Shown here piece by piece: positions 47,646-57,409 of a stretch of 64,000 nucleotides of DNA. Position 1 is the first letter of the stretch. Every line of letters begins with the position of its first letter. Made by a program: the position numbers and the translations under genes. The stretch is from Chloropicon primus (lineage: Eukaryota > Chlorophyta > Chloropicophyceae > Chloropicales > Chloropicaceae), in NCBI GenBank assembly GCA_023205875.1, contig CP060758.1:558001-622000 (forward strand). The letters are read 5' to 3'. The notes under the pieces were generated by a model. It saw only the letters and a program-made list of their open reading frames with translations, did no database searches and had not been told where the DNA came from.

Positions 47646-50600
47646 ATGACTGCGGCCAAGGAGGCAGAGCAGGTGAGCTTTCTCAAAGCACTGGGAGACA
47701 GGGAGGAGGACGTGAGGCTGGCGGTCCTGGAAGTGGCGAAGCAAAATGCCAAGAGGGATGGGAGCGGATCGATGGCTGGGCCTTGCTTGACCTTCCTCGA
47801 GGACGAAACCGAGAAGGAAGGCGTCCACGTTTCTATCTTCTCCATCGTTTGCCAGCTTGCAGAGTCGGCCACCGAGATGGAGACGTCCTCCGTGACCTCC
47901 CTGGCCTCCGTCAGTTTCAGGTTCTTGACCGATGTCAAGAAGAACAACCGCAAGCTGCAGCACGCGGCTGCGGAGGCCCTGGTCGCTTTGACCAAGAGGG
48001 ACTTCAGTCTGGTCGTGAACCAGATCATTGATGGCATCTCGCCAAGCGAAGTCCCGAACCTCGAAGTGTTTTGGACGATCAAGGAGATCAGCGACAACAG
48101 CTTTTTGAGCCTGGCGCCCATGCTTTCGTCCCTGATGTCCAAGCTCCTGCCCACGCTGGGAAACATAAAAGGTGATCCGCTGAAGAAGATAGTGTGCCAA
48201 ACTTTCAAAAGCATCGCGGAGGGCATCGAGGAGGTTTGGGGGGCGAGGGCCAGGGGCGAGCAGCAGGATGGCGAGGAGGAAGAGAAGAAGGAAGAAGAGT
48301 ACGCTCTCTCTGTTGACATCTTCAAGGATCTCAAGCTTCTCCTCAAAACCGTCATCGATCTCTTTGCCGGCACGTGGCTGAACCTGAGGGAGCCGGCGGT
48401 GAAGCCGGACAACCTGGAGGTCATCGGCGTCCTCCTCCAGGCGTGCGAGAGGGAAACACTCGACCTGTACTTCAGCAAAAATCTTGCACAGTCGCTGCCT
48501 TACTGCAAGACCGTGAGCGTCGAAAGCATGAAAGTCCTGAACGGTGTCATGGGGATGATACAAAGCGTGAAGAAGCTGAACCTCGAAGCGGAGCTCATTG
48601 ATTCCGTGGTCGTCACGAACATTCTGAGCGTGTTCTTGAATGTCGCGGCCAGCGATATCGATTACAGCACAACGGACAAGGACAAGATGCAGGCGAGCAT
48701 CAAGTGCAAGAACTACGTGCTCAAAACAACGGAAGTCCTCTTTCAGCTCATGCCTCACGAGTGCTCCCTTTTCATCTTGAAAACGTTGGAAGCCAGGGGA
48801 AACGAGGTTCAGAAGGTCGGCATCCTGAACGTGATCAAGCACCTCCTGACTCACGTGAGCCACCTCTTCGAGCTTGAGCAGCAAAATCTACTGATTTCAG
48901 GGATGAAAAACTTCGCAGACGGTATCCTTGCGTCTTCCACTTACTTCTCCATGATGGCACAGTATCCCAACTATCTGAATATGGTGAGGAGTCTTGTTCA
49001 GACCATCCTGGCCCTGGCGACGAGCGGCTTCCTCATTCTCGAGGGGGGAGAGAGCCTCATCGACTTTCTTCTTCAGTTGTCTTGCCTCAAGTGGTCGCGG
49101 GAGTACCCCCTCGTGGTGAAGAAGTTCAAGAACGCGGATGGGATCGCAAGGGAGCTGCAAGGCTTGTGCGAGAGGAACTTGACGATTGTGGCCACCACGA
49201 TCGATGCTCTGGACAAGGTGATGTTCCCCTTCTTGCTGGAGAGGTTCATCGCCGGCGAGAATGCTCGTCTGGGCTCCCTTGTCTGCAAGTGCACCTCGGA
49301 AGTCATGGTCAGGATCATCGAGACCACTGAGAGCAAAGACATTTGCGAATACGTTTCCGCGGATGAGGTCAAGAGGCACATGCCATCGTCTCACGAGATT
49401 TTGTCGAGAATTTTTGCCTTGCTGTACGTTCCCAAGTCCCAAAAGGGGATCCAGGAGAACGGGCTCCAATTCTTGTATGCCCTCAGGCAGTACTTCATTT
49501 CTGCGGACCACCAGGAGGACTTTGGGTCCTTGGCCCAGAAGTTGCTCACGACCCTGAAGGAGAACAAGGCAAACAGTGGCCTGGACCTTGACATCCAAAT
49601 CTGGCAGAGGAAGGTCTTGGACCTCTTCAAGGTTCTGTTCGCCGAGGAGAGGGAAGTGGACTGGATCACCTCGCTTTGCCTTGAGTTCAAGACCCTGATG
49701 GCTTCATTCAGGAAAGCGACCATAAAAGAATCTAGCTCCCTTGTCGCTGCTTGCGTGACCTTGACTGGCATATGCCTGCAAAATATTCAGAAGAGGGACT
49801 TTGTGCGGGAAGCTCTGCAGGATGTTTACTCTTACGTGGAGCTCTCGAACTACGAAGAGCAGTCCGCCTTTGCCTCTTGCTGTGGCAACGTCGGCCATTC
49901 TCATCTGGATGTAGCCCTCGAGAAGATCAAGTTTTGCACCGCGCCCCCAGAGAAAGAGACAAAGAAGAGCTCCTTTGGGTTCTTCAGCTTCTCTTCCTCT
50001 TCTTCTAACGACAAGGGCTCCCCGACTAAAGCGAAGGACGACGATGTGAGCAAGGCGACTGCGGCTCTTGCTTACGGTTTCTGCGCCAGCTACGCAAATG
50101 TGGAGCTCCTCTCGTCCCGTTTGCAGACGCACATTCTTGGAAATATGACCGGGGACTTGAAAGAGATGAAGACGCTGCAAGGCTTGCTGGCGTACTCGAC
50201 CTCGGTCATCAACATTGTCGATGCAGTGAAGGATGCCAGGGAATCAGGAGCGACGGTGAAGATTTCAAGCTCTCCGGATCTTCTCTTGTGCCTTCTTGAG
50301 CAGATGGAAAGGTCCTGCTCAGAGATAACCGCTGGGATTGATCCCTCAAGCACTGTTGACAATCCCTTGTACGTGGGTGATTTTCAGTTGAAGGCTGGCA
50401 TAAAGCTGTTGGAGCTGGAGCGGAAGACGATACCGTCGGAGGTTCAACAATCATTCTTGGTGATGACAATCAATTTCGTCAAGGCTGCGACGTCCCTGGA
50501 TGGGAGAGAGTACATCGTTGATGTCGAGCAGATGATTAATACCTGCAGGCACACGTTCACGGCGCTGCTGGACGCCAAGCAGGCGAGCGAGGGTCCATTC

Positions 50601-52778
50601 TGCAAGCTGTTCACGGATATCGTCCAAGACCTCCTCTCGTCAACGCTGCACATGCGCAACTGCAAAGGCAAGGAGCATATCATGTGGTTGGTCTTGTGCA
50701 CGATTCAGTACTTCAGAGACAAGAGCTCCGAGGTCACCGCGAAAAGCAGAATGGCTCTGAGGGCGGGAATCACCTTTTCCAGGCTGATTGCCAAGTTCTG
50801 CGAAACGGACGTGAAGCTGAGATCGATGGCCCTGATCGCTATCGAGTACACTCTCGACATCATGAAGAAAGCATCAGGCGATGCCATTGCGTCGGTCGAT
50901 ACGACGCCTTTGGGTAAGCTCAAGCAGACGATAAAGGACGTGGATTCGGCAGAAGCCATGGAGGACATGTTCCGGGAACTTGGTATTGTCGTGGATTGCG
51001 TGGACAAAGCTCTGGAAAATTCCGAAGCTGTGGAGCTGGTCTGCGATCTGAAGACCATTGTGAAGGACGTCGAGGCTTCCGTGCCCCATGGTGCAGGATT
51101 CTCGGCGAACAAGATTCTGTGCGCAAGAGCCGAAAGCATAGAGGAGAGCTCCGGACACATCTCGTACACTTTCCTTGAAGTCGCCCAGGCTTTGAGCGGC
51201 AGGGAGGAGAGCAAAAAACTTCAGTACGGGATGCTTCAGACGCTGAGAATGTTCATCGAAAGGGTCAGGGACAAGTCCATGATATTCGACATGACTTTGC
51301 AGTCCATCTACAACGAGAGCGGCACGAGAATGACAGACGCGTTGATCGAGGTGCTCCTCTCCAGCATGGACGTCGTGAGGGCACTGGTCAACCACGTTCT
51401 TACGAAAATCAACGTGAAGAACATCGAGAAGATCATCGGGTCAGCCAAGCAAGAGACGGGCGGAATGACGGTGAGGATGGACCTGGCGAGCTCAAAGGCG
51501 CTGTGCAGCATCTTCAAATGCACCCACACGAACCTTGAGGTGAAAACGTTCATCAGCTCGGAAGCTTTCGCGCCTTTGATATGCAACCTGCTCATGTTCG
51601 TGGGCCACTACGAGAGCAACAAGTGGGAGAGCAGCTTGGGTGAGATGTCCACGTGCATCGCAGCCTTGTGCGACTTTTTCTCCATCCCCATGGCGAAAGC
51701 GAACGCCCTCAAGCTTGAAACTTGGGCGGCGAACCACCAGGATTTCCTGAACAACGTGGGCAGCGTGGCCTCGGAGGCTATTAGGGATAGCGCAAGCCAC
51801 CAGCAGCAGGTGTTCGACTTCTGCTCGCACACGCTGCGCTCCCAATCCAGCTCCCCGGAGCTCACCACGATCTGCCACTCCATCCTTTCCAACATGGCCT
51901 CGATTGCAATAGAATCGGAGCTCCAGGGAACGATTGCGAGTCATCTCATTGTGTACGTCGGGGACCTGCAAATGGACATCGCGATCAGAAAACAGTGCAT
52001 GCACGGTTTGTCCCTGCTGCCATCGGAGCAGACAAACTCATTTGCCACGGAAATCATCGCGTCCTTGAGCTCAAACATCGATAGCACGATCTCAGAGTTG
52101 AGCGTGTTCGCTCTCAAAGTCTTGGAGGAGGAGCTGACAAAGTTGGATCAGACGCAATTCGTCCCGATTGCCCTCAACCTCTTCAACAAGTTGAGGGACA
52201 AGCTAGAGAACAGAGACCCGTCGATAAGGAGCGCGTCTTGCGACGTGTTTGGAAAGTTCAGCGTCTTCAAGGAGTGCTTGGAGACGAACAGTGCTCTGAT
52301 GGAGAGAATGCACACGGCTCTGGTTGGTCTCTATCTTAGAGTGGGTGACGAGGACCACATGGTGAGGCACTCTGCAAAGAAGGCCCTGAGAATGCTTGGC
52401 GAGCTCTTCGGCGAGGAGTCCCTCGTGTCCATGTTCGACGCCAGCGAATTCGATCCCGATAGAAAGCTTGATTTCAGCTATTTCTCTTGGGAGTTCTGCT
52501 CGTGCCTGGTCAGCTTGAGGGGGGGGGAGCGCGCCAACCAGTACCTCGAGGCTGCTGCTCAATATTTCGAGCACTCTTCTCCCAACTTGTCTGGCAATTC
52601 GATTTTCTTGGCCGGGTGCATGCTGGCCAACTGCACGGGGGGAGACAAGTACCTTTCAGAAAGCCTGGTCAGCAGGGTCAAAATGCAAGCTTCTCGAATG
52701 AAAGAAAAGGCGGTGGATGTCTTTGTCAGGAAGAACGCTGCAATCGCCTTTGGGCTGATGCTAAGGTGTACAATTTAA
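47646..52778 (+). CDS. MROH1: MROH1-like HEAT-repeat protein
   Basis: 1,710 residues, single exon, first ATG at 47646 and almost wholly alpha-helical. The N-terminal 480 residues follow human MROH1: VFWTIKEISDNSFLSLAPML, LLPTLGNIKGDPLKKIVCQ, LILKTLEARGNEVQKVGIL-like helices, and GGESLIDFLLQLSC. The C-terminus again has typical MROH helices (LRDKLENRDPSIRSASCDVF). MROH1 is a Maestro HEAT-like protein reported at late endosomes/lysosomes in animals; its biochemical role is poorly known. There is a Ser-rich disordered insert at about 775-800. Its stop is only 20 nt from that of the SelD fusion gene on the other strand. Confidence 0.8.
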   Translation: MTAAKEAEQVSFLKALGDREEDVRLAVLEVAKQNAKRDGSGSMAGPCLTFLEDETEKEGVHVSIFSIVCQLAESATEMETSSVTSLASVSFRFLTDVKKNNRKLQHAAAEALVALTKRDFSLVVNQIIDGISPSEVPNLEVFWTIKEISDNSFLSLAPMLSSLMSKLLPTLGNIKGDPLKKIVCQTFKSIAEGIEEVWGARARGEQQDGEEEEKKEEEYALSVDIFKDLKLLLKTVIDLFAGTWLNLREPAVKPDNLEVIGVLLQACERETLDLYFSKNLAQSLPYCKTVSVESMKVLNGVMGMIQSVKKLNLEAELIDSVVVTNILSVFLNVAASDIDYSTTDKDKMQASIKCKNYVLKTTEVLFQLMPHECSLFILKTLEARGNEVQKVGILNVIKHLLTHVSHLFELEQQNLLISGMKNFADGILASSTYFSMMAQYPNYLNMVRSLVQTILALATSGFLILEGGESLIDFLLQLSCLKWSREYPLVVKKFKNADGIARELQGLCERNLTIVATTIDALDKVMFPFLLERFIAGENARLGSLVCKCTSEVMVRIIETTESKDICEYVSADEVKRHMPSSHEILSRIFALLYVPKSQKGIQENGLQFLYALRQYFISADHQEDFGSLAQKLLTTLKENKANSGLDLDIQIWQRKVLDLFKVLFAEEREVDWITSLCLEFKTLMASFRKATIKESSSLVAACVTLTGICLQNIQKRDFVREALQDVYSYVELSNYEEQSAFASCCGNVGHSHLDVALEKIKFCTAPPEKETKKSSFGFFSFSSSSSNDKGSPTKAKDDDVSKATAALAYGFCASYANVELLSSRLQTHILGNMTGDLKEMKTLQGLLAYSTSVINIVDAVKDARESGATVKISSSPDLLLCLLEQMERSCSEITAGIDPSSTVDNPLYVGDFQLKAGIKLLELERKTIPSEVQQSFLVMTINFVKAATSLDGREYIVDVEQMINTCRHTFTALLDAKQASEGPFCKLFTDIVQDLLSSTLHMRNCKGKEHIMWLVLCTIQYFRDKSSEVTAKSRMALRAGITFSRLIAKFCETDVKLRSMALIAIEYTLDIMKKASGDAIASVDTTPLGKLKQTIKDVDSAEAMEDMFRELGIVVDCVDKALENSEAVELVCDLKTIVKDVEASVPHGAGFSANKILCARAESIEESSGHISYTFLEVAQALSGREESKKLQYGMLQTLRMFIERVRDKSMIFDMTLQSIYNESGTRMTDALIEVLLSSMDVVRALVNHVLTKINVKNIEKIIGSAKQETGGMTVRMDLASSKALCSIFKCTHTNLEVKTFISSEAFAPLICNLLMFVGHYESNKWESSLGEMSTCIAALCDFFSIPMAKANALKLETWAANHQDFLNNVGSVASEAIRDSASHQQQVFDFCSHTLRSQSSSPELTTICHSILSNMASIAIESELQGTIASHLIVYVGDLQMDIAIRKQCMHGLSLLPSEQTNSFATEIIASLSSNIDSTISELSVFALKVLEEELTKLDQTQFVPIALNLFNKLRDKLENRDPSIRSASCDVFGKFSVFKECLETNSALMERMHTALVGLYLRVGDEDHMVRHSAKKALRMLGELFGEESLVSMFDASEFDPDRKLDFSYFSWEFCSCLVSLRGGERANQYLEAAAQYFEHSSPNLSGNSIFLAGCMLANCTGGDKYLSESLVSRVKMQASRMKEKAVDVFVRKNAAIAFGLMLRCTI

Positions 52779-52798
52779 TTTAATTTTTTGAGGGAAGT

Positions 52799-55201
52799 TT
52801 AATCCAAACGCAATAATCGTATAGGCCGCGCCCCTTTCTCGCACGGCTCCTCGGTCACAGTTCCAATGCATTTCGCGCCCACGGTGCCACATGCTCGAAG
52901 GTCTTGAAGGCAAGACTCCACGCTTTCGGGGGGAACGCCAAAGAGGAGGCCCCCTGACGTCTGCGGATCAAACAGAATGGGGTACACGGGGTCCGATTTG
53001 CCGCCGTCACCCATTTCAAGGGCGTCTGACCACTTGGTGTTCTCGGGGTACAGGGAGCTCTGCACGCCTTCCCCGCTCAGCTCCGCTGCGCCGTCCAGCA
53101 ACGGGACAGACGCCATGTCCACCTCTACCGCGACGTTGGAAGCAACCACCATTTCCCTGAGGTGCCCCGCGAGGCCGAAACCAGTGACATCGGTGCAGGC
53201 GGTGGCACCATGCCTGAGAGCTACGTCCATCCCATCCCTGTTCAACTTCGCCATGGAGTTGATGGCCCCTTCCATCCATTCCCCTCGACACGAGCCTCGC
53301 ATTTCTGCTGCGAGGATGATGCCAGTGCCCAACGCTTTTGTCAAAATCAACCGCTGCCCTTTCCTCAATTTCGATTTGTTCAAAAGGGCGTCCTTGCTTG
53401 CTACTCGTCCGGTCACAGCAAAGCCCATCGCCATCTCAGAGCCCTGCGCGGAATGACCCCCCCTCAGCTGGCACCCGGCCTCCATCAGAGTGCTGCAAGC
53501 CCCCGAGAGCATTTGCAGTAAGCAGCCCCGAAGCTTGTCGGGGCTTCCGTGCGGGACGACAGCCAGCGCGAGAGCTGAGGTGGGGTGAACGCCCATGGCA
53601 TAGATGTCCGAAAGGGCGTGGCTGGCAGCTATGGCCCCGAAGACAAAGGGATCGCCGACAAAGCTCTCGAAGAAATCAACGGACTGGACAACCGCTTTGC
53701 AGTCCCCTACATCCAGAACGGCCGCGTCGTCAGCTTGGTCGAGCGAGGACGTCACCTCGGCGTAAGCAGATTCCTTGAGAAGCTGCAGGACGCTGGACAG
53801 GACGTCTGGCCCGACCTTTGACCCGCACCCCGCGCAAAACATCTTGTGCTTGCCCTCTGCAGACTCTTCTTTGGAGTCCTCCGGTTGGACCATGGACCTC
53901 AAGGAGTCTCTGACCTCGCTGGTGTACTTCGCCATCCACGTGGTGTCGATCCAATTCTTCAGTCTCCAAACCCACTGCCCCCGAAAGCCCCAGCAGCCTC
54001 GCAACCCCACTGCGTACTTGTCCCCCGTGCTAATCAGCGACAGGTAACGAGTCTGCGGAACGTACCTCGTCAAGGCCTCCTCTTCCAGCCCCTCCAGCTT
54101 TCCAGTCAGGTTCTCCATGAGAGGGGCTCCTTGCCTTACGGCGAAGACACCGGCTTTCGGCCGCGGGTGGTCACTCATCGTGGCGCAGTCCCCCGCGGCG
54201 AAGATGCCTGGGTGACTCAAGCTCTCCAGATGCTCGTCGACCAGCACAAAGCCTCTGTCGTCCACGTCGAGTCCGGAATTCCTGAGCCAGGACGCGGGGC
54301 TCGCGCTCGTGCACCAGAGGCAGTGGTCAAAAGCCTCCTCCCTCACGGCCCCGTCCGCGTTCGCGAACTTGAGTTTCTTGTCCATCACCTCGAGAACGCG
54401 CGCGCCTTCCACCAGCCTGATCCCTCTCTGCTTCAGCGTCTCCCTGATCACCGTCCTGCCGTACTCGTTCTGTCCGGAGAGGACCTGTCCCCTGGTGTAG
54501 AGGGCAATCTCCACCCCCTCGATCTCGTCCACGGCCGTCAGGCGGTGGTGCACCGCCAGGCAGAGCTCCGTCCCCCCCGCGCCCCCGCCCACAACCGCTA
54601 TGCTCGAACCCCTCAGGGCCTCCCTCTTGCCTTCCGTCCCCCCTCGAAGCTCCCGCTCGAAACGCTCGACGAAGCGGTCGATGGGCTTCACCGAGGTCGT
54701 GTTCTCCGCCGCTCCGGGCACGCTGCTATCCGGGGTGATGCCCACGTTGATGGAGAGGACGTCGTAGCCGACTGCAGGGCACGACTCCCCCAGGTCCCCC
54801 CGCCTCGCGATGTGCACCGTCTTCGCCTTCGGGTCGACCTTCACGGCTGCTGCGTGCACGAGCGTCGCTCCAGCGAGCCTCGCGAGGGGAACGAGGTCGA
54901 TGTGGCACTCCTCGGACGTGTAATGCCCGGCCACATACCCCGGAAGCATGCCACTGTACGGCGTAAGCGTCTCCTTGGCTATTAGTGTCACCCGGGTGTA
55001 TCTGTCCGGCTTCCAGACTCCCCTGCGCCTCTGCATCGCGATCATTTTCAAGACCCCGACGTGGGCATGGCCTCCGCCCACCAGCACGAGGTCCTTCTCC
55101 CAGAATCCCCTCATCCCCTCCCCCCCCTCCATGGAACGACGCCGACTCCTCGGTGACACACGACCACGACGAGGACGCCCTCCGCTCGTCGGCGGTTTCA
55201 T
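52799..55201 (-). CDS. selD: NADH-dehydrogenase-like oxidoreductase / selenide water dikinase fusion
   Basis: 800 residues. Residues about 30-430 are a pyridine-nucleotide-disulfide oxidoreductase (NDH-2-like): VLVGGGHAHVGVL, TPYSGMLPGYVAG, AVVGGGAGGTELCLA, GIFAAGDCATM. Residues about 450-800 are SelD, which makes selenophosphate from selenide and ATP: FCAGCGSKVGPDVL, AVVQSVDFF, ATACTDVTGFGLAGHL, PQTSGGLLFGVP. The active Cys and Lys (C-G-S-K) are present, so this is a Cys enzyme with no in-frame TGA. Such fusions are known in cyanobacteria, some other bacteria and some algae. The N-terminal domain may supply reduced selenium or sense redox state; this is not established. Basic residues 1-23 could be a transit peptide; Met24 and Met30 are alternative starts. 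Confidence 0.93.
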   Translation of the reverse strand: MKPPTSGGRPRRGRVSPRSRRRSMEGGEGMRGFWEKDLVLVGGGHAHVGVLKMIAMQRRRGVWKPDRYTRVTLIAKETLTPYSGMLPGYVAGHYTSEECHIDLVPLARLAGATLVHAAAVKVDPKAKTVHIARRGDLGESCPAVGYDVLSINVGITPDSSVPGAAENTTSVKPIDRFVERFERELRGGTEGKREALRGSSIAVVGGGAGGTELCLAVHHRLTAVDEIEGVEIALYTRGQVLSGQNEYGRTVIRETLKQRGIRLVEGARVLEVMDKKLKFANADGAVREEAFDHCLWCTSASPASWLRNSGLDVDDRGFVLVDEHLESLSHPGIFAAGDCATMSDHPRPKAGVFAVRQGAPLMENLTGKLEGLEEEALTRYVPQTRYLSLISTGDKYAVGLRGCWGFRGQWVWRLKNWIDTTWMAKYTSEVRDSLRSMVQPEDSKEESAEGKHKMFCAGCGSKVGPDVLSSVLQLLKESAYAEVTSSLDQADDAAVLDVGDCKAVVQSVDFFESFVGDPFVFGAIAASHALSDIYAMGVHPTSALALAVVPHGSPDKLRGCLLQMLSGACSTLMEAGCQLRGGHSAQGSEMAMGFAVTGRVASKDALLNKSKLRKGQRLILTKALGTGIILAAEMRGSCRGEWMEGAINSMAKLNRDGMDVALRHGATACTDVTGFGLAGHLREMVVASNVAVEVDMASVPLLDGAAELSGEGVQSSLYPENTKWSDALEMGDGGKSDPVYPILFDPQTSGGLLFGVPPESVESCLQDLRACGTVGAKCIGTVTEEPCEKGARPIRLLRLD

Positions 55202-55423
55202 CTGTCATCCATCCCATCCTGGGAAGGGAAGGGAAGGGAGGGAGAAGGTGATTGCTCAGGGGTAGATGCTGGCCTCAAACTCGAACAAAGTTGTTGTCTT
55301 TGGCTTGGTTCCTCTCTCCACTCCACGCCAGCACGCAGGGCGTGATGTAATGAACGTATGAATTACAGGCTTGTCGTAGTGTTACACAGGAGGAAGGAAG
55401 GGCCGGGGTCCTCACTGGAATCT

Positions 55424-57409
55424 TCACTGGAAGCACTCGTGGACGCCCTCCTTGAGTTTCTTGGAGCACTCGGCGGCGAGGCTCTTGCAGTGGTCGATCT
55501 CCGACAGGAGCATGGCCCTCTCCTGGTGAAGCTCCCTGTACTCGGCCTTGAGGTCCTGGGTGGTGGTCTTGTCCTCGCTTGCCTTTATCCTCTTGATGAG
55601 CTCGTTCATCTGCTTGGCGAGCATGTTTGACTCCTTTTTCTTCGTCTTCACCAGCATCCGGTTCTCGTCCAGAGCCTCCTGCAGCTGCTTCCCCACGCCC
55701 TCCTTGTATATCTCGATCTTCGCGGGGTCCAAGGCGGAGCCGTTGCTGGAGTTGCTCTGGGACCGCGGCAGCGCTTGCGGGGACTCGCTCTGATAGCTGC
55801 CTGCCTCGGAGTAGACGTCCGCACCACCGTTGTTGTGGTGGCGGCCTTCAACGCTCCCGTGGCCATTCTCGTGCCCGAGGGAGAGGGGCTGGCTCTCGAT
55901 GCTGGGGGCGGAAGGTCCAGCCGACTCGCTGCTGGGCACGCTCGTCCGATTGTAGATGGCCTTGCACTGCAAGATGATCTCCTTGATGTGCCGCACGCTC
56001 GAGAACTCGAGGGGAGAAAAGTTGTTGACGCTCCAAGAGTCGTTCAAGAAGTACCTCTCGAGCTGCTCCAGCAGAATCGCCCTCTGCTCATCCGTGTACG
56101 GCTCGTATTCCCTGTTCACCTGGGACAACGAGTCGTAAAGGGCCAGCTCCTCCTTCAGGTGGTTGTTCTCATCCACGAGCTTTTGGATGTACTGCGACAC
56201 GTTCTTGTCGTTCCTCATGACATTCAGGATCGGGCTGTTCTTCACGTTCAACATGCGCTGCGCGAACCTGCACGTCCTCACGGTCTCGCTCAAGAAGGAG
56301 CTCTCCAGCCTCACGTTGGCCACGAAAACCGTGTAGCTGTTGCCCCCCAAAGATTCCTTCAGGAACTGCGTCAGCTTGCACGTCCTGTACGGGATGTGGT
56401 CCCTGTTGGGGTCCCCGATCGCCAGGACCACTTGCTCAAGGAACGAAAGGGATTTGTTGATGTGCTGCGCCTCCGATTGGTGGACACCGCTGGACTGGGT
56501 CTTAGAGAGCCGCTCGCTTCCGGCCAAGTCGACCAGGTCCAGCCTGCTTTGGATGGTTTCCTCGGCATCCGAGGAAGCTGAGCCCCTCTTCGGGCCGCCC
56601 TTGCCAGCCTCGGCCGACCTCTTGCCAGAACCGCGTGTCACGTAGAGCGTCAAGATAGCGTGGGAACGAGACGAGTCCCTGTTCAGATTATGAGCAGCGA
56701 CTTGCCTCCTCCTCAAGCCCAAGTGGAGAAGCTCCATGGCTTGGTCCCTCGACGAGACGGAGTGACAGGACGCCCCGTTGCGCATCTGCGGAGTGGAAGC
56801 CGCAGATTCCTTCCCAGCAACCGACTTCCTCAGCGCGATGGAGTTGGTGTCCTCCTGGATCAGGTCGTGGACAATGTCGTTGTAGATCTCGATATACGAC
56901 ATCTTCAAGCTCACCTCGACGCTGCCCTTCGCCTTGCCCTTGTCTTCCACGCCGCCAGCGCCCATTTGACCTCCAGAATTCATCTGCGCCTTTGCCTTGA
57001 ACACCTGCTCCACCGCCCTCTGCATGATGCCCCTGTCCGGGCCTTCGCTCATGGCGTGAAAGGCTTCCAGGTTCGTGATGTCGCCGACCTTGCCTGACAT
57101 GGTGTACGTCTTCCCGGCACCGGTCTGGCCGTAGCACATCACCGTGCCGTTGAAGCCCTCGAGGACGGTCGAGACGACTTTCTCGGCGCACCTCGAGTAC
57201 ACCAAGTCCTGTGTCGTCGCCCTCTCCGTTAGCACCCCGTCGAAAACGAAGTTTTGGTCGGCGGGGCATATTTTCGTCTGCTCCTTGGTCTCGGGACGGA
57301 TCCAGATCTCCTCCCTTCCCTCCTGAACCTCCATGCACTCCGGATACCCATCCTCCTCCTGCCTAGGACGCGGCCTTGCGAATACTCGAACTGGGACGTC
57401 GGGGGCCAT
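55424..57409 (-). CDS. Kinesin-9 family (KIF9/KIF6/KLP1-type)
   Basis: 661 residues with an N-terminal motor (about 5-390): VRVFARPRP, P-loop CYGQTGAGKTYTM (about 93-105), switch I NRDSSRSH, switch II DLAGSER, and CKLTQFLKESLGGNSYT. After the motor comes the kinesin-9-typical segment LKEELALYDSLSQVNREYEPYTDEQ, which sets it apart from other N-motors. A Ser-rich linker and a short coiled coil (about 560-655) end the protein. Kinesin-9 is found almost only in ciliated organisms; Chlamydomonas KLP1 sits on the central pair. It therefore suggests a flagellated stage, by inference. The predicted protein is shorter than KIF9 (about 790). The SelD fusion lies upstream in the plus-strand sense and is on the same strand. 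Confidence 0.88.
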   Translation of the reverse strand: MAPDVPVRVFARPRPRQEEDGYPECMEVQEGREEIWIRPETKEQTKICPADQNFVFDGVLTERATTQDLVYSRCAEKVVSTVLEGFNGTVMCYGQTGAGKTYTMSGKVGDITNLEAFHAMSEGPDRGIMQRAVEQVFKAKAQMNSGGQMGAGGVEDKGKAKGSVEVSLKMSYIEIYNDIVHDLIQEDTNSIALRKSVAGKESAASTPQMRNGASCHSVSSRDQAMELLHLGLRRRQVAAHNLNRDSSRSHAILTLYVTRGSGKRSAEAGKGGPKRGSASSDAEETIQSRLDLVDLAGSERLSKTQSSGVHQSEAQHINKSLSFLEQVVLAIGDPNRDHIPYRTCKLTQFLKESLGGNSYTVFVANVRLESSFLSETVRTCRFAQRMLNVKNSPILNVMRNDKNVSQYIQKLVDENNHLKEELALYDSLSQVNREYEPYTDEQRAILLEQLERYFLNDSWSVNNFSPLEFSSVRHIKEIILQCKAIYNRTSVPSSESAGPSAPSIESQPLSLGHENGHGSVEGRHHNNGGADVYSEAGSYQSESPQALPRSQSNSSNGSALDPAKIEIYKEGVGKQLQEALDENRMLVKTKKKESNMLAKQMNELIKRIKASEDKTTTQDLKAEYRELHQERAMLLSEIDHCKSLAAECSKKLKEGVHECFQ

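Noticed and set aside
53818-53850. Selenocysteine codon in SelD active site
   Set aside because: The site reads C-G-S-K with ordinary Cys codons; there is no in-frame TGA.
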